Counted from the first letter of the stretch, positions 14,845 through 25,855 are shown. The stretch: DNA of 64,000 nucleotides from Channallabes apus (GCA_030522415.1 CM060109.1:22368661-22432660), one strand, 5' to 3'. Numbers and translations: made by a program. The notes: a model not told the origin generated them from the sequence alone.

Positions 14845-17800
14845 GATCAAGCTCTTTGCTCATGCATTATTTCTGTGTCTTACCTGTGACTGTGAATTTT
14901 GTCTTTAGTGTTATTTGTCGTTTGTCTTTTTAATGTTTTATCTGTTATACATTATCTGCATTAAGAAAAGAGACATGCATGCACAGTACAATCTCAGTAG
15001 TTTTAATGATCCGAGCAGCAGAGTGGGTTAAAAATGCAGGGAAGATGTAATAAAACATTAATGAGCACAGTCATGGTTTCTGTCAAAAGGAATCTTAAAA
15101 AACCAGAGACAAGTCAGGGCTGAAAGGTATTTAGGACATGGACTGGAACAGAGGTTGGAACAGTGTAATGGATGAGGTTTGAGAATAAACTAAGGTCCAC
15201 TGCTAAAGAGGAGGTCAGGAACTGGGACTGAGTGAAGGGAAACAACAGAGCCTGGGTCTGAGCCAGGAACAGATTTTAAGAGACTGGAACAGGGACTGAG
15301 CACAATATGCTACAGTATATACCGCCACAAACTCCAATCAGGGACAGAGACTGCCACAGGGACATGATTGAATTCAGGAATAATGCAGAATCAGGGACGG
15401 CGACTGAGACTGAATCGAAATCTTGACAGATGGCATGTAATATATGAATGAATGAATGAATGCCTTTATTGTCACTATACACGCATGTACAATGAGATTA
15501 AAACAACTCCTTCAGTGCAAACATATATATTATATAGGGGGGGGGGGAACAAGAATCAGTGCAAATGTAAGTTTAAAGTGATTACTGCTGTGTACTATAG
15601 CTGTATACTCTTATTCTGGTCGCTTGTTTGTTTTTCCAAAATTTTGATTGTGCTGATATATTGGCTTTATCCACTGGTCTTACCAAATTTGGTATGTAGT
15701 CATGACCACTGTCCCAGCAGGAACCCCCAAACTAAGTAAACATTGTAGTATAATTTCGACAATGTTGTAATGTCCAACGTTGGGACAACATTCTTTTTAA
15801 AAGTTAGAATGACTTTCAAGCACAACATTGCAAATACAACCTCAAATCAATGAACCTTTATTTCGAGCATTTATACCAATTAACATCCGTTCACAATGGA
15901 TCCATGGGTCTTCTTAGGTTGCTAGAAGGGTTTATAATTCAAGTCTGAGATCGGGCCAGACACAACAGTTTCCCACATAGTGGACAGTGGTGGCTCAGTT
16001 TGCTAAGGCTCTGGGTTACTTATTGGAAGGTCAGCGGTTCGAGACCCAGCTCTGCCAGGTTGCCGTTGTTGTGCTCTTGACAAGGGCTCTTAACCCTGTC
16101 TGCTGCAGGGGCACCGTATAATGGCTGACCCCGCGCTCTGATACCAACCCACTAACAATAGCTGGGAAATGTGAAGAATAAAGAATTTCACTGTGCAGTA
16201 ATGTATATGTGATGAGTAAAGGTTGAACTTGACTGAACACACACAGCGTGTGTATCTTACGTCACACATCTCTTGGTGTTGTAATTTTACCCCTCTCTTT
16301 CATTTTCTTTTAGAAATATTACCATGAGGTGCATCAGCTCCCAAATTACTGTACTGCAATATAGTGTTTGCCCAGTCACCTTATTACAGTAGCAAAAGTA
16401 CAGTATTTTGTTAATATACATACCATTTTGGCTTCATCCTTATTTAATATTTTAGTAACTTTCCGTTGTTGTACTGTAAGTGTTGTGGTGTAGTAGCCTG
16501 AGCAGCATGTTCTCTAGTGGTCCAGTGTTAAGCACAGAATTCTCTCACCACAGTGATTAGAGCTCCAGTCCTGCTCAGCTTACAGTTTTGGTATTCATTT
16601 TGTTTTGAAGCTGTTTTTCCAACATTGTTTTAGGGACGTTTGTTATCTCACTGCCATGTAGTCAGTGTTGTTCCAATGTCATTTCAAACTTTGAAAAACG
16701 ATTTAATACCAACGTTCTCCCAACATATGTAAAAGTTAAATTACATATATACTGTATATGTAGACAATATACTGTATATTATTGAACATTATTGAATATT
16801 ATCAAACTAGGGGGAGGAGTTTCATCTTATATGAGGTCACTATAGGGAAACCTTCAAGTTGAAGCCCTGACCAATATAGTAAATGAAAAAAGTAGAATTT
16901 GCATTATACTGTATAACCCCCTTTACATTTACTGACCATCTACCATCATTTTATAAAATAATGGTTAATGTACTATATATTGTTCCTTAAATATATGACT
17001 GAGGGAAAACAGTACCAGATTTTAGTATTCTCTAGCATTGGTGATACTACTTGTATATCTATGTTATGTGTCTAAGAGGACTGTTTTTATTTTCAGTTTT
17101 GACTTGTTTTGGCATTGTCTTGACCTTGCTTTATATTCAGTCTAACACAAGCTTGACTAGACTTGCCTTTGACTCAGAAAAAGGTGGCTTTGACTTCAAC
17201 ACTTGACCAGGTGAGACCTCAGGGACTGAAAAGCTGATACCGTAGGCTAAGGATCAATAAGCTTCAGTAAGCACTTTAGTATTCGCTCCTCTTCATGAAG
17301 GGTCAGACCTACTGGGAAGAAAAGCATAAGCACTGCTTAGAACTGCTGTGGTAATACATGAAGGTCTTCTCGAACATAAACCAATGGGAAAATATGAGAT
17401 TTCATATGTAGCCCAGGCTGAGAAAAAACTAAGTAACACCTGTGTTCCATATCCATAATGGATATATTTTAATCTTTTTCTGTGTCTGTGTTTTGCAGCA
17501 TATATTGAGGATGTGGCTCGCTGTGTGGAGATGAGCAAGCGTCTGATCATCGTGTTGACCCCTGGCTATGTGCTGCGTCGGGGCTGGAGCATATTTGAGA
17601 TGGAGTCGCGCCTTCGCAGCTCTCTAGTGTCAGGTGAGATCAAGGTGATCCTGATCGAATGTGCTGAGCTACGTGGTGTCATCAACTACCAAGAGGTAGA
17701 GGAGCTGAAGCAATCAATCAAATCTCTGACCGTGGTGCGCTGGAGTGGCCCACGAAGCAACAAGCCCGGCTCACGATTCTGGAAGCAGCTGCGTTATGCC

Positions 17801-18214
17801 ATGCCATGCCGCCGGCCACAGCCCAGTCTCAGGACCCCTGCAGTGGATGCAGGAGAGCCAAACCCCTTCGCTCACCTCCACACCGTTTCTGCAATCTCAG
17901 TGGCCACCGCAGCATCGACAGCAGCAGCTCCAGCCCGTCCAGAGCTCCGGGCCGCCCTGCGCAGCTCGTACCGGGCGCACTCACTGGCCAGGCAGAAACA
18001 CGCCCACTTCCGCAGCTACGATTACGAGCTGCCGCTGGCAGCAGGAGCCACTCTGCCAGCACAACCCACCTACTGCAACCTGCCGCTTACGCTGCTTAAC
18101 GGCCAGTGGCCCACCGCCAAGCGCCAGCACAGCCTGGATGAGCCACACGCCAACAACAATGCCATGTTGCCGTTGCTGCCCCGTGAAACTAGCATCTCCA
18201 GTGTCATCTGGTGA
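5958..18214 (+). CDS. il1rapl1: IL-1 receptor accessory protein-like 1, C-terminal half (five exons, gene partial)
   Basis: Five exons (5958-6090, 10482-10627, 11166-11312, 13697-13867, 17499-18214) have GT/AG borders, and their codon phases join without a break into about 437 codons. They encode the second half of the third Ig domain ([12 protein letters not shown] and [12 protein letters not shown] supply the two cysteines), a transmembrane helix ([19 protein letters not shown]), a TIR domain (box 1 YDAYLSY, box 2 region RDLIPTS, box 3 SRFWKQL) and a tail of about 140 residues ending [12 protein letters not shown]. In mammals IL1RAPL1 is a neuronal type I membrane protein that organises synapses, and its tail beyond the TIR domain binds the calcium sensor NCS-1. 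The tail ending and the HTVSAIS block match IL1RAPL1 rather than IL1RAPL2. Which teleost duplicate (a or b) this is cannot be told. The N-terminal Ig domains and signal peptide must lie upstream of the window. Confidence 0.95.
6091..10481 (+). other. il1rapl1 intron holding a Tc1-like relic
   Basis: A 4.4-kb intron. Apart from the transposon relic at 8677-9692 I see no coding exon, RNA gene or clear regulatory element in it. Confidence 0.7.
8677..9692 (-). mobile_element. Tc1-like DNA transposon relic (family A), 1016 bp
   Basis: The inverted ends read CACTCATAAGCCATAAGACT at the left and, reverse-complemented, CACCAATCAGTAATAAGATT at the right. Each is flanked by TA, the expected Tc1/mariner target duplication. 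The minus strand still reads transposase-like segments ([16 protein letters not shown], then [12 protein letters not shown]). The block that should hold the second Asp and the Glu of the DDE triad is deleted, so the element is dead. Other copies of this family are at about 33240-33740, 53579-53942 and 55917-56408. Confidence 0.85.
10482..10627 (+). CDS. il1rapl1: il1rapl1 exon: second part of Ig domain 3
   Basis: A long T-tract and ttgacag form the acceptor, and the donor is G/gtattg. The frame continues from the previous exon as [16 protein letters not shown], then [19 protein letters not shown]. That contains the second Ig cysteine in the usual D-x-G-x-Y-x-C context. Its length of 146 nt keeps the reading frame. 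Confidence 0.94.
10628..11165 (+). other. il1rapl1 intron
   Basis: A 538-bp intron between the Ig3 and transmembrane exons. I see nothing distinctive in it beyond its splice sites. Confidence 0.8.
11166..11312 (+). CDS. il1rapl1: il1rapl1 exon: transmembrane segment and juxtamembrane region
   Basis: Acceptor ccctctcag, donor G/gtaaac. It encodes [12 protein letters not shown], then a hydrophobic run rich in Leu, then [18 protein letters not shown] and an acidic EDSDG. That is one membrane-spanning helix followed by a basic stop-transfer segment leading into the TIR domain. Confidence 0.94.
11748..11945 (+). repeat. tRNA-headed SINE fragment
   Basis: ggcttagtggttatcactgt (A-box-like) and ggggtcgattcctg (B-box-like) are followed by ggagtttgcatgttctccct and ggtttcctccaaatactccc, a layout typical of DANA/HE1-type fish SINEs. 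It is diverged and not a functional tRNA gene. Confidence 0.7.
13095..13275 (-). repeat. SINE fragment, inverted copy
   Basis: caataagcctaatctgtatg, tctttggactgtgagaggaa and acgcaaactccatgcacaca are the reverse complement of the body of the SINE at 11748-11945. Its tRNA-like head lies at the high-coordinate end (aatcgaacc). Confidence 0.7.
13697..13867 (+). CDS. il1rapl1: il1rapl1 exon: TIR domain, first part
   Basis: Acceptor cgcggcag, donor A/gtatgt. It encodes [20 protein letters not shown] (TIR box 1) through [19 protein letters not shown] and [12 protein letters not shown] (box 2 region with the BB loop). The final A joins CA of the next exon to give the Thr of TYIEDV. It holds the only TACAGTA heptamer noticed in this coding sequence. 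Confidence 0.95.
14810..14843. repeat. (AC)n microsatellite
   Basis: An uninterrupted AC run inside the il1rapl1 intron. Confidence 0.95.
15437..15570 (-). mobile_element. Non-LTR retrotransposon 3' tail, inverted
   Basis: A (GAAT)n run (aatgaatgaatgaatg) precedes cctttattgtcactatacac and gtacaatgagattaaaacaa. A simple-repeat tail at the low-coordinate end followed by this block is what a minus-strand LINE 3' terminus looks like. No reverse transcriptase sequence remains. Confidence 0.5.
15975..16225 (+). repeat. tRNA-derived SINE, near complete
   Basis: An A-box-like tggctcagtttgctaagg and a perfect B-box GGTTCGAGACC (about 16033-16043) form the head. The body contains gctcttgacaagggctctta and ggctgaccccgcgctctgat. 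The end reads gaagaataaagaatttcact followed by gtgcagtaatgtatatgtga. This order matches tRNA-derived SINEs common in fish, including ones described from catfish. The tRNA fold is not kept. Confidence 0.75.
16315..16745 (+). repeat. Dispersed repeat, copy 1 (shared with 52970-53190)
   Basis: The block attaccatgaggtgcatc, a variable insert, then tttgttatctcactgccatg and gttgttccaatgtcattt recurs at 52970-53190 in the same order. This copy carries about 250 bp between the two blocks that the other lacks. The family and class are not recognised. It ends near aacgttctcccaacat, an inverted echo of aacgttgggacaacatt at about 15773. Confidence 0.6.
17499..18214 (+). CDS. il1rapl1: il1rapl1 last coding exon: TIR domain end and C-terminal tail
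   Basis: The acceptor is ctgtgttttgcag and the stop TGA is at 18212-18214. It encodes [43 protein letters not shown] and [12 protein letters not shown] (box 3), then the IL1RAPL-specific tail. That tail has HTVSAIS, an Ala-rich stretch, [14 protein letters not shown] and the end [13 protein letters not shown]. It is clearly richer in GC than the flanking introns and rich in Ala, Arg and Pro. Confidence 0.96.
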
Positions 18215-19120
18215 TGGAGAGGCAGCAACGATTATTTGACTTCTGTAGACAGGCCAGGCTGGGACAAAACCTCTTAAGCTCATAGGGATGTACTGTAGAA
18301 ACGTCTGGTCAAACATAGATATATATACGGAACAGCCTCTGCTCCAATCAAGCACTATGGGGTTTTTTTTTCCGTGTGCGGCTTTTGGTCCACTGGATTT
18401 GCTGATTTTATACTGAGGCTACCCTGGAAGTAAAGCTCCGCATTAAAGGATTAATTAGTGCCATATCAACTAAGTGGGGAGTCTATGAGTGAACTGAGAC
18501 ATGCAGCCACACCACACGAACGGAAACAGGGTCCTGCACAGACGTCTGCAGTTTACGAATAGCATCACCATCTCCCGATCTCCGTACACTTTGTGTCATC
18601 ACACTGCCTTTGTTTTTTTTTGTTTTTTTCTGTTGCCAAAAGATATATCAATACTTTCACTTTGTTTAGTTGATGATCTTTATACTGTATTACTAGACTT
18701 GCAGTTGATTTTTCTTACTTTCAGTTTGAAACAGTGTGAGCCATTTGGAAATTAGGGCTTGGCTAAATGAAATGTTTACCTTTTTGTTTTCACTGAGAGT
18801 TTGCTCTACATGTTGATCCAAGTGTCCAGTTTCTGTTAGCTTCTGTATGATGTGTATTTATGAGTTTAATTGGACAATTTGTAAGAGGAAAAAAAAATCA
18901 CAGAGAATTATGCAAGGAGTGGAGCCCATCCTCAAATAATAAAGGGTATTTTAAGAAACAAGAAATCTATTTTTATAAGTGGAAAGCTGTTTCTCTCTAT
19001 ATATATAAAACAGCATCACCAGGACAACGGGGTAAAAGACTTGTGCATTTTGGGTATTTTATAAATTTTGCTACATTGTTTTTTGTTTGTACAACCTACA
19101 ATAAAATAACTTGATGTCCT
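18215..19120 (+). other. il1rapl1: il1rapl1 3' untranslated region (extent inferred)
   Basis: AT-rich sequence follows the stop codon. AATAAA polyadenylation hexamers lie at 18938-18943 and 19100-19105. Either could end the transcript, and a longer 3' UTR reaching past the GT microsatellite at 19450 cannot be excluded. No other gene is seen here. Confidence 0.55.
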
Positions 19121-19448
19121 CGAATTAATTTAGGAAACAATAGTATACTGCATTTCCTATAGTTGGGTAAAACCTAATGAAATACAAGTTTTTCTTTTTC
19201 TTTTTTGAATAACTCTTAAAGTCAAGTTTTAAAGGACTTAAAATCCTGTGTAAAATCCATATGCATAGAGGATTGATATGTATTATGATTTGGATATTTA
19301 TATTACTATGTATTATAAAACACTACAGCCACTGAAATGAAGTGTTTATATTTCTAAAGGCACAATCATTCTTGTTTCCATTTTGTTTGTCACTGTGCAT
19401 TAAAATCACCAACCTCTGTCAGTTTATGTGTAGTAAATGCTAATGTCC

Positions 19449-19449
<1 letters not shown>

Positions 19450-19514
<65 letters not shown>
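19450..19514. repeat. (GT)n microsatellite
   Basis: About 32 uninterrupted GT units lie downstream of the putative il1rapl1 polyadenylation signals. Confidence 0.97.
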
Positions 19515-19515
<1 letters not shown>

Positions 19516-19589
19516 AATGCTTCCAAACAGACTTCACTTTCAATTATATGAATTTCCTGGTAATTTGGTTCATATATTTGTAATATAGT

Positions 19590-20245
19590 GCAGATACAGG
19601 AAAGTGTTCAGAACCGTTCGAGTTTTTTAAATAAAATTGGTTCAACTCGTTTTTTTTATTAAACATTCTACACACAATAATCTACAGTGACAAAGTAAAA
19701 GCAGGTATTTTCTGAGTGTTTTGTTCTATAGAACTTTCTCATTTATAACTTCAAGGCTGATAGTTTGCAAAAAAGAGACAGAAGGGCTCTCGAACCATGA
19801 GAAGCAAATTCCTCTGATCTGCTATCTTACTGTAACTGCATCACCATTCTTAATACCATCCCTTTAGTCTTACGTACATGGTGGTGGTAGCATCATGCTG
19901 TGGGTATGTTTTCTTTAACTGAAAGAAATGACTGGTTGCAATACAATGGAAAATTTATGTAGAGATATAATGAGTGAAAATCTTGCACTTAGACTGGAGC
20001 AACACACAAGAGTGGAGAGACCAGAAAATGGCTGGGCCTTTTCAACCTGACTGAGCTTGGATCATTTTGCCCAGAAGAATGTAAGAAACTTCCAAAAGAA
20101 AGAAAGTTTGTACTGTAGTTAACAACACATTCCAAGCCACGATTTTCCTTTTGGAGTTTTGTATGTAAAGGGATGAGGGAAAAAAGGATTTGAATCCATT
20201 TAAGGATGAGTGTAAAACGAGCCTGAAACTTTCTGTCAGCACTGT
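19590..20245 (+). mobile_element. Tc1-like transposon relic (family B)
   Basis: ggtggtggtagcatcatgct followed by gtggg encodes the Tc1 transposase motif GGGS-x-M-x-WG on the plus strand. A segment resembling gaccagaaaatggctgggcc follows, and acacaataatctacagtgac near the start resembles the end block of the element at 32743. All frames are broken and no clean ends remain. Confidence 0.6.
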
Positions 20246-20884
20246 GAAGTAAAGTACAGTAGTTAGTATGTTTTGCGTATTTGTAATGTAGGATAATACA
20301 AGAGATGGTATCTACTGTAGGAAATAGACAAATATTGTAACATTTGTACCAAATGAATCAATTAAGAGCCATATTACTTATTGAAAATAATTTAAAAAAA
20401 AATGTAATTACTTATTGAAAGTTAAACATAATTTTTAAACATATGAACAAAAGCCTGAGGAACGTGGATTTACTCAGCAAGATTGGTTGTCAAACAGTCT
20501 TTGCAGATGTACTTTGCTCATACGTGGGAGGGGGGGGGGGGGGTTGATTGAGCTACTAAGTCAACACCCTGAGCGACACTCAAACTCTCGACAGGAAGAA
20601 CATGGAGTAAAAGCCTCAGGTCCACTAGGGTACCTGGTGCTGATGCAAGTAAGTACACATGTATTGCTTTGTCAAACAATGAGCATCACAAAATAACTTC
20701 ATTAAAGAAAGAAATATATATATTCTAGTATACTGTGATTTACTATACATTTAATTGGCAAGCGGTTGAAAATATAATACACACACATAATGTTCAATGT
20801 CCATTTTGTGAAACCAGACGATCTGCTGTTTGGATATTATCCGAAAACCATATACGTACATCATTAGCAAAGTCACATGGGCTA

Positions 20885-21097
20885 CTGCAGTGTGGCTGTG
20901 GTGTACCACGGGGACATATCTAAATGCTGAGCAATGTCGCTCACTTTTTCTCTCTCCATGTTGTTAAATACATTTTGTTTCACTTCTTCTCCTTTGTCTC
21001 GTGCTCCTGTTGTAACTAGGACCAGTTTTGCTGCATTTGGAGCAATGATGTATTTTACAGATTTTTGAAAGAGATAACTACAACACTCAAGAGACAC
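20885..21097 (-). pseudogene. Possible pogo/Tigger-like N-terminal fragment
   Basis: The minus strand reads APNAAKLVLVTTGARDKGEE, then KQNVFNNMEREKVSDIAQHL and DMS. This has the flavour of the helix-turn-helix start of pogo-class transposases (a helix, then K-V-x-D-I-A-x-x-L-x-x-S). No DDE region or inverted ends were found, so the assignment is weak. Confidence 0.25.
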
Positions 21098-21659
21098 ACA
21101 AGCACTTGTTGTAGAGGAGACATGACTTACGGTATGTGCTGTTTAAGGGAAGCTGTGGTGTTCACCCCGGGTCTCTGATCAGGATTTCTTAACTGTGCTA
21201 TAAACTTAAGGTGGCACACATACAGTACTGTATACTGTATACACAGTTGGATGTTAAGCGGCATAAAACCTTTCAGTAAATTGTATTTACACTATTGTGT
21301 TTGGGTTATTCATTCAACACTGTGATAACATTTCATCAGCGCAATTTGAACTTTGAAAAACTTAGATTTTTTGGGTGGATGACAATTATACAGCAAGGTG
21401 ATGGAGGTGATGGAGACATATTTTAGTATTTTACCTGATATTTCATATATGATGAACAAATTAAATCTTTCAGAATTTTTACAAGAGCCAAATAGCAGAG
21501 TGATTCTTATGTTTATGACCTAGCGCTCTCTCTCTCTCTCTCTCTCTCGCGCTCTCTGTTTTTTTTTTATTTTAACAAAATGAAAAGTAAAAGAACATTA
21601 CATGAACCTATATTTTTTCACAAATATATATAGAACATAGAGATCATAATTGTTTAAAC

Positions 21660-22860
21660 CTAGAAATTTTACACTTTTGTGTTGCAAATCTCATTTACAG
21701 TGCATAACATCATCAAAATATTCTGAGAAACTGGAGAAACCTTGTGTGAAGGACAAGGCCGAAGACACTTGTTGGATGCCCTCGGGCCCTCAGACAACAT
21801 TGCATTCCTCATCGGCATGATTGTGTCATTGACATTACTACAGTAAATGGGCCCAGGAATACTTGCAGAAACCACTGTCGGTAAACACAATCCGCCGTGC
21901 CAGCTGCAGATGCCAACTGAAGCTCTATCATGCAGAAAGGAAGCCATACATGAACATGGTCCAGAAGTGCTGCGGTTGTCCTGTCGGCCAAGGCTCATTT
22001 AAATCATTTAAAAAGGACTGTTTCAAAGTGGAAAAGTGTTCTATGGTCAGACAAGTCCAAATTTGGCATTTTTGTTGGAAATCATGGATGTTGTGTCCTC
22101 TGGGCTAAAGAAGAGGGAGACCATTCAGCGTATTATCAGCTTTCAATTAAGAAGCCAGCATCTTTAATGGTATGGAGATGCATAAGTGCAAACGGTACGG
22201 GCTGCTTGTGTGTTTTGGAAAGTATGGATTTTACCTAAATATGGATTACCTTTTGGATGCTGAAAGATATACAGTATAAAGGTTTTAGATGACATCTATT
22301 TGAGGGAAGGCCTTGGGCAGGACAATGGATAACCACATACTGCAGCTATTACAACAGCATTGCTTCATGGTCAAAGAGTCCGAGTGCTGAATTGGCCTAC
22401 AGTATCAGCAGTCCAGATCTTTCACCAAAAGAGAACATCTGGCGCATCATTAAACGAAAAAATAAGTCAAAGATTACCAAAGATGTTACAGTATCTTACC
22501 ATATCAGGCAAGAATGGGACCAAATTGCAGCACTAAAACTCCAGAAACTCATAACCTCAGACAACTTCAAACTGTTTTGAAAAGAAGAGGAGATGCTACA
22601 CCATGATAAACATGCTCCATCCCAACTTTTTTGAGACCTGTAGCAGGCATCAAATATGAAATGGGCTTATTTTGTGCAGAAAATTGTAAAGTTTCTCAGT
22701 TTTAACATTTGGTATGTTCTTTATGTTTTATTGTGAAGAAAATGTTGACTCATGTGATTTAAAAAACTTTTAGTATTCATTTTATTTAAAATTTTTTTTT
22801 TTTTACAGGATTCGGGTTGGGAAAAAAATTTATAAAAATGTTGGAAAAACACAAATATAA
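21660..22860 (+). mobile_element. Tc1/mariner-superfamily relic (family C)
   Basis: The plus strand carries diverged transposase pieces in order: a helix-turn-helix region with caaggccgaagacac, the SDxSKF-type segment (first Asp region), [16 protein letters not shown], and SPDLSPKENIWRIIKRK holding the catalytic Glu context. They are followed by catcccaacttttttgagac, a usual near-terminal block. Frameshifts and stops break it into short frames. Two TACAGTA heptamers appear to sit in small insertions within this relic. Confidence 0.75.
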
Positions 22861-23763
22861 AAATATTTAAGCTGCTATAATTTTACAATATTGTATAAAC
22901 ATTAATAACATTAATAGGATGTATTCAGTAGATTAAGTTATATTAAGGCGTATAAAAAGGTTTTGAGATTCTTGTGCACTGACAATCAGCATTGCTGTGA
23001 ACTTGGCAAATCATGTCAAAGGTCTCTGTGACAGATTTACCCAGTTTCACACAGAATTTCACGTTCACTCTGTTCTAACTTGCTGTCCATGATAAAATCA
23101 CAGATGTGGTAATGTGAAAATAACGTTTTAATTATAATAGTGCAAAAGATCCAGACTGGATGTTATCACTGGGTGAGTCCTCAAGAACACATTTTGAGGT
23201 CAAAGTCCTATACACCATGTGTTTACCAGCATATCAGCTATACTGACCCATTTCTTCAGCCTTTGCCTGTCCATGGCCAAAACCCCCTGAATCTTTTAGT
23301 AATCATTATCATTAACATACCAAAGCAGTCTGCCATGACATCTGTAAATGAACACAGATACTCTTACAGATAATTGGCATTGGTGAGCTTAGAAACAGCA
23401 GGAGGTTACAGAAAATAAGCGTCTACCACCTCAGAGGCTTGAGATACTTCAGACTGCCCTCCAGGGTGCTTAGGAACTTTTACTCCTGCACCATAGAGAG
23501 CATCCTGACTGGAAACATCACAACCTGGTTTGGGAACTACTGTTTAATGGACTGTTTGCTCTGTTGCAGTCAGATAAGCGATTCCCTGAAGGCCAACACA
23601 GACAGACTGAGGAGGAGCATCTTCCCACCATACAGGACTAAACCATTTTTGCACATCTGCACATACTGTATATGGATATTGCACATCTGTACATCCATGC
23701 ACATTTGCACATTCCCTGGATATTTCTATTTAAATGCACTGATTATCACTGTACATACATGTA

Positions 23764-23771
23764 CTGTAGTG
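23764..23771. repeat. hAT target-site duplication, left copy
   Basis: ctgtagtg directly precedes the element's CAGTGG end and is repeated exactly at 25856-25863. Confidence 0.9.
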
Positions 23772-25855
23772 CAGTGGTTCCCAAACTGGGGAAAAAATTT
23801 CAAGGGGTCGCGAGAGGGATTACATTTTTTTTTTGTGATTATAATACACACTTTTCAGTATTACAAGTAAATGCTATAAATAAATATTTTCTGATTTGTA
23901 AAGATATTACTGATTGAGTGTGAGTGTTTAAATTGAGTGTAAAAAAAAAAATTCGCGACTCAAAGATATGCAGCGACTGGCTCACTAGTTATTGCTACAG
24001 CGCACAACTGCACATGAAAACCGCAACTGCCGAAATGGATAAATTTGTTATTCGCAAATCTAAAAATGTTAAGGACATTGTTTGCCTGAGTCATCTGAAC
24101 CATGTACATCGACCAAGCAAAAGAGCAAGACCCCGTCAGACCAAAGTAGGAAACGTCGGAAATATGAGGAAGAATTCATAAAGTGCAGTATCAGTATTCA
24201 CTAAGTTGCGGTAGCACCCGAATACACGAGTTGTTCCGTGCAGCAATGGATGTACTGCTTCAATTTGGATCTACATATTTGTGTGAGCAGTATTTTTCCG
24301 CTGTTACATATATAAAAAATAAATACAGCTCGATGTCGAAGATGATATGCAGGTAGCTGTACCTCCTCGGGCATTTAAGGGAAAATGACGTTAAATACAA
24401 GGTCTGTATACACATGTTCAGTCACCTAAGTAAAATATGACTGAAAAATTATTACTATATGTAACATTTATTACTGTTACCGTGTTAAGGTTACACACAA
24501 ACTTTCCGGCTGGTCTGAGGTACTGGATGATAATTTAGCTGAAAATAGCTGCTAGCCACCCCACCTGTGTATGAAAGAAACGGCTAGGATGTCTGAGCTT
24601 TTTAGCTTTCTCTGTAGAATGTTCACAGGGTTACGAAGATGGTGAAGTGATGAATGAACGTTAAACTGTTAACTGTAGCGCTAGCATGACGCCGGCATTT
24701 AGTTAAGTTGCTAGCGTTAGCAGCCACATATCTTTCTAAAATAGAAACGAAATACTGAACATAAATGTCACCTGTTGTTTAGCGATGTTTAGTCACGTTA
24801 TTTTAGTTTAAGCTATTTCTTGTATTTTTTATTACACTTAAAATACCAACGGTTATATGCGCGTGCTTAATCTGCGGTTCGGTTCTGGCTTTGGTCTGTT
24901 CTCATGAGTTGTGAAGCGATAAAGTATAAATATTGTTCATTTGCTAAATTAAGTATCGTGAATTTTAATTGAATATCTATCTCTGTATTTTTTCACAGCA
25001 GTTTGTGACTGAAAGTGTGTCTGCATCTGACTTCAGGAGTTTCCTGACCAACGTATCTAACGGTCATATTTAAAAATCATAAAGTACAGTTAAGTACAAA
25101 ACGTTTCTGTTGGTGTTTAATTTTTTTTCTATGATTAATACTTATTTGTGGTGTTTTATGTTTTGTACATCTTTTCAAATTGAGACCTCATTTGTAAGTT
25201 GCTGTTATCTCGTTTTCTCGTTTTTGTATAAATTAATCAAATGTTTGCTTGTTATTAAACATATATATATTTTTTTAATCTGACGAATCTGTGTTTTATT
25301 ATTAGTTGAGAGTGTGGTTTATTTATTAATTATCATATTTGGTCATTGTAGCATGCATTAGGGATCATTGTAGACGTGCCGAGGGTATTTAATTAAAATA
25401 ATGTGAGGGGGTGTTTTAATAAAACGACGTCTATCCGACGTCTATTCGACATCTGGCAGATGTAGCATCTGATTAACATCGTCTAAAGAGCGGATCAGGG
25501 TCGTTTTAATTCATAATCGTCTTAAATACGTAGGCTAAGCGTCGTTCTAACATCGGCACGGACGTCTCGGCGACGTCTTCCAAATGAGCAAACGCCCTTT
25601 TCCAGACATCTGCAAGATGAAATTGAAATGTGCTATCTGGGGTATCCACCATCAGGCCACGAATGAAGCTTTTGTGCTGCCAAAAACAAGTACACCCTTC
25701 CCATTGAAAGGTAAGCTAAAATTATTTTGATGTATAGTAAATGTAGTCAAAAAACTGAACAGCTTATGTTTATTGATTGTTTTTGATAGTGGGGGTCGCG
25801 AGATCTTGTCGATCTTCAATTAGGGGTCGCTGGCTTGAAAGTTTGAGAACCACTG
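23772..25855 (+). mobile_element. hAT-superfamily transposon, internally deleted
   Basis: The ends CAGTGGTTCCCAAACTG and, reverse-complemented, CAGTGGTTCTCAAAC form the inverted repeats. The 8-bp duplication ctgtagtg flanks both sides exactly (23764-23771 and 25856-25863), as hAT elements leave. Inside, MDKFVIRKSK at about 24032 resembles the start of ZBED5-like hAT transposases. STYLCEQYFSAVTYIKNKYSS (about 24265-24330) resembles the C-terminal hAT dimerisation motif. The two are only about 240 bp apart, so most of the catalytic domain is deleted and the copy cannot make transposase. Remaining internal DNA is unrelated AT-rich sequence and a GACGTC-rich block. Confidence 0.88.

Larger units (their letters stand above)
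13868..17498 (+). other. il1rapl1 intron splitting the TIR domain
   Basis: A 3.6-kb intron inside the TIR-coding region. It holds an (AC)n microsatellite (14810-14843), an inverted LINE tail (about 15437-15570), a tRNA-derived SINE (about 15975-16225) and copies of the AACGTTGGGACAACATT-type repeat (about 15695-15860 and 16315-16745). No extra exon was seen. Confidence 0.7.

Noticed and set aside
16033..16043. Perfect tRNA B-box, possible tRNA gene
   Set aside because: The surrounding sequence follows a tRNA-derived SINE body and tail and does not keep tRNA arms or an anticodon loop.
17745..18355. Overlapping frames on both strands across the last il1rapl1 exon
   Set aside because: The GC-rich exon leaves other frames open by chance. 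Only the frame in phase with the TIR exons matches a known protein.
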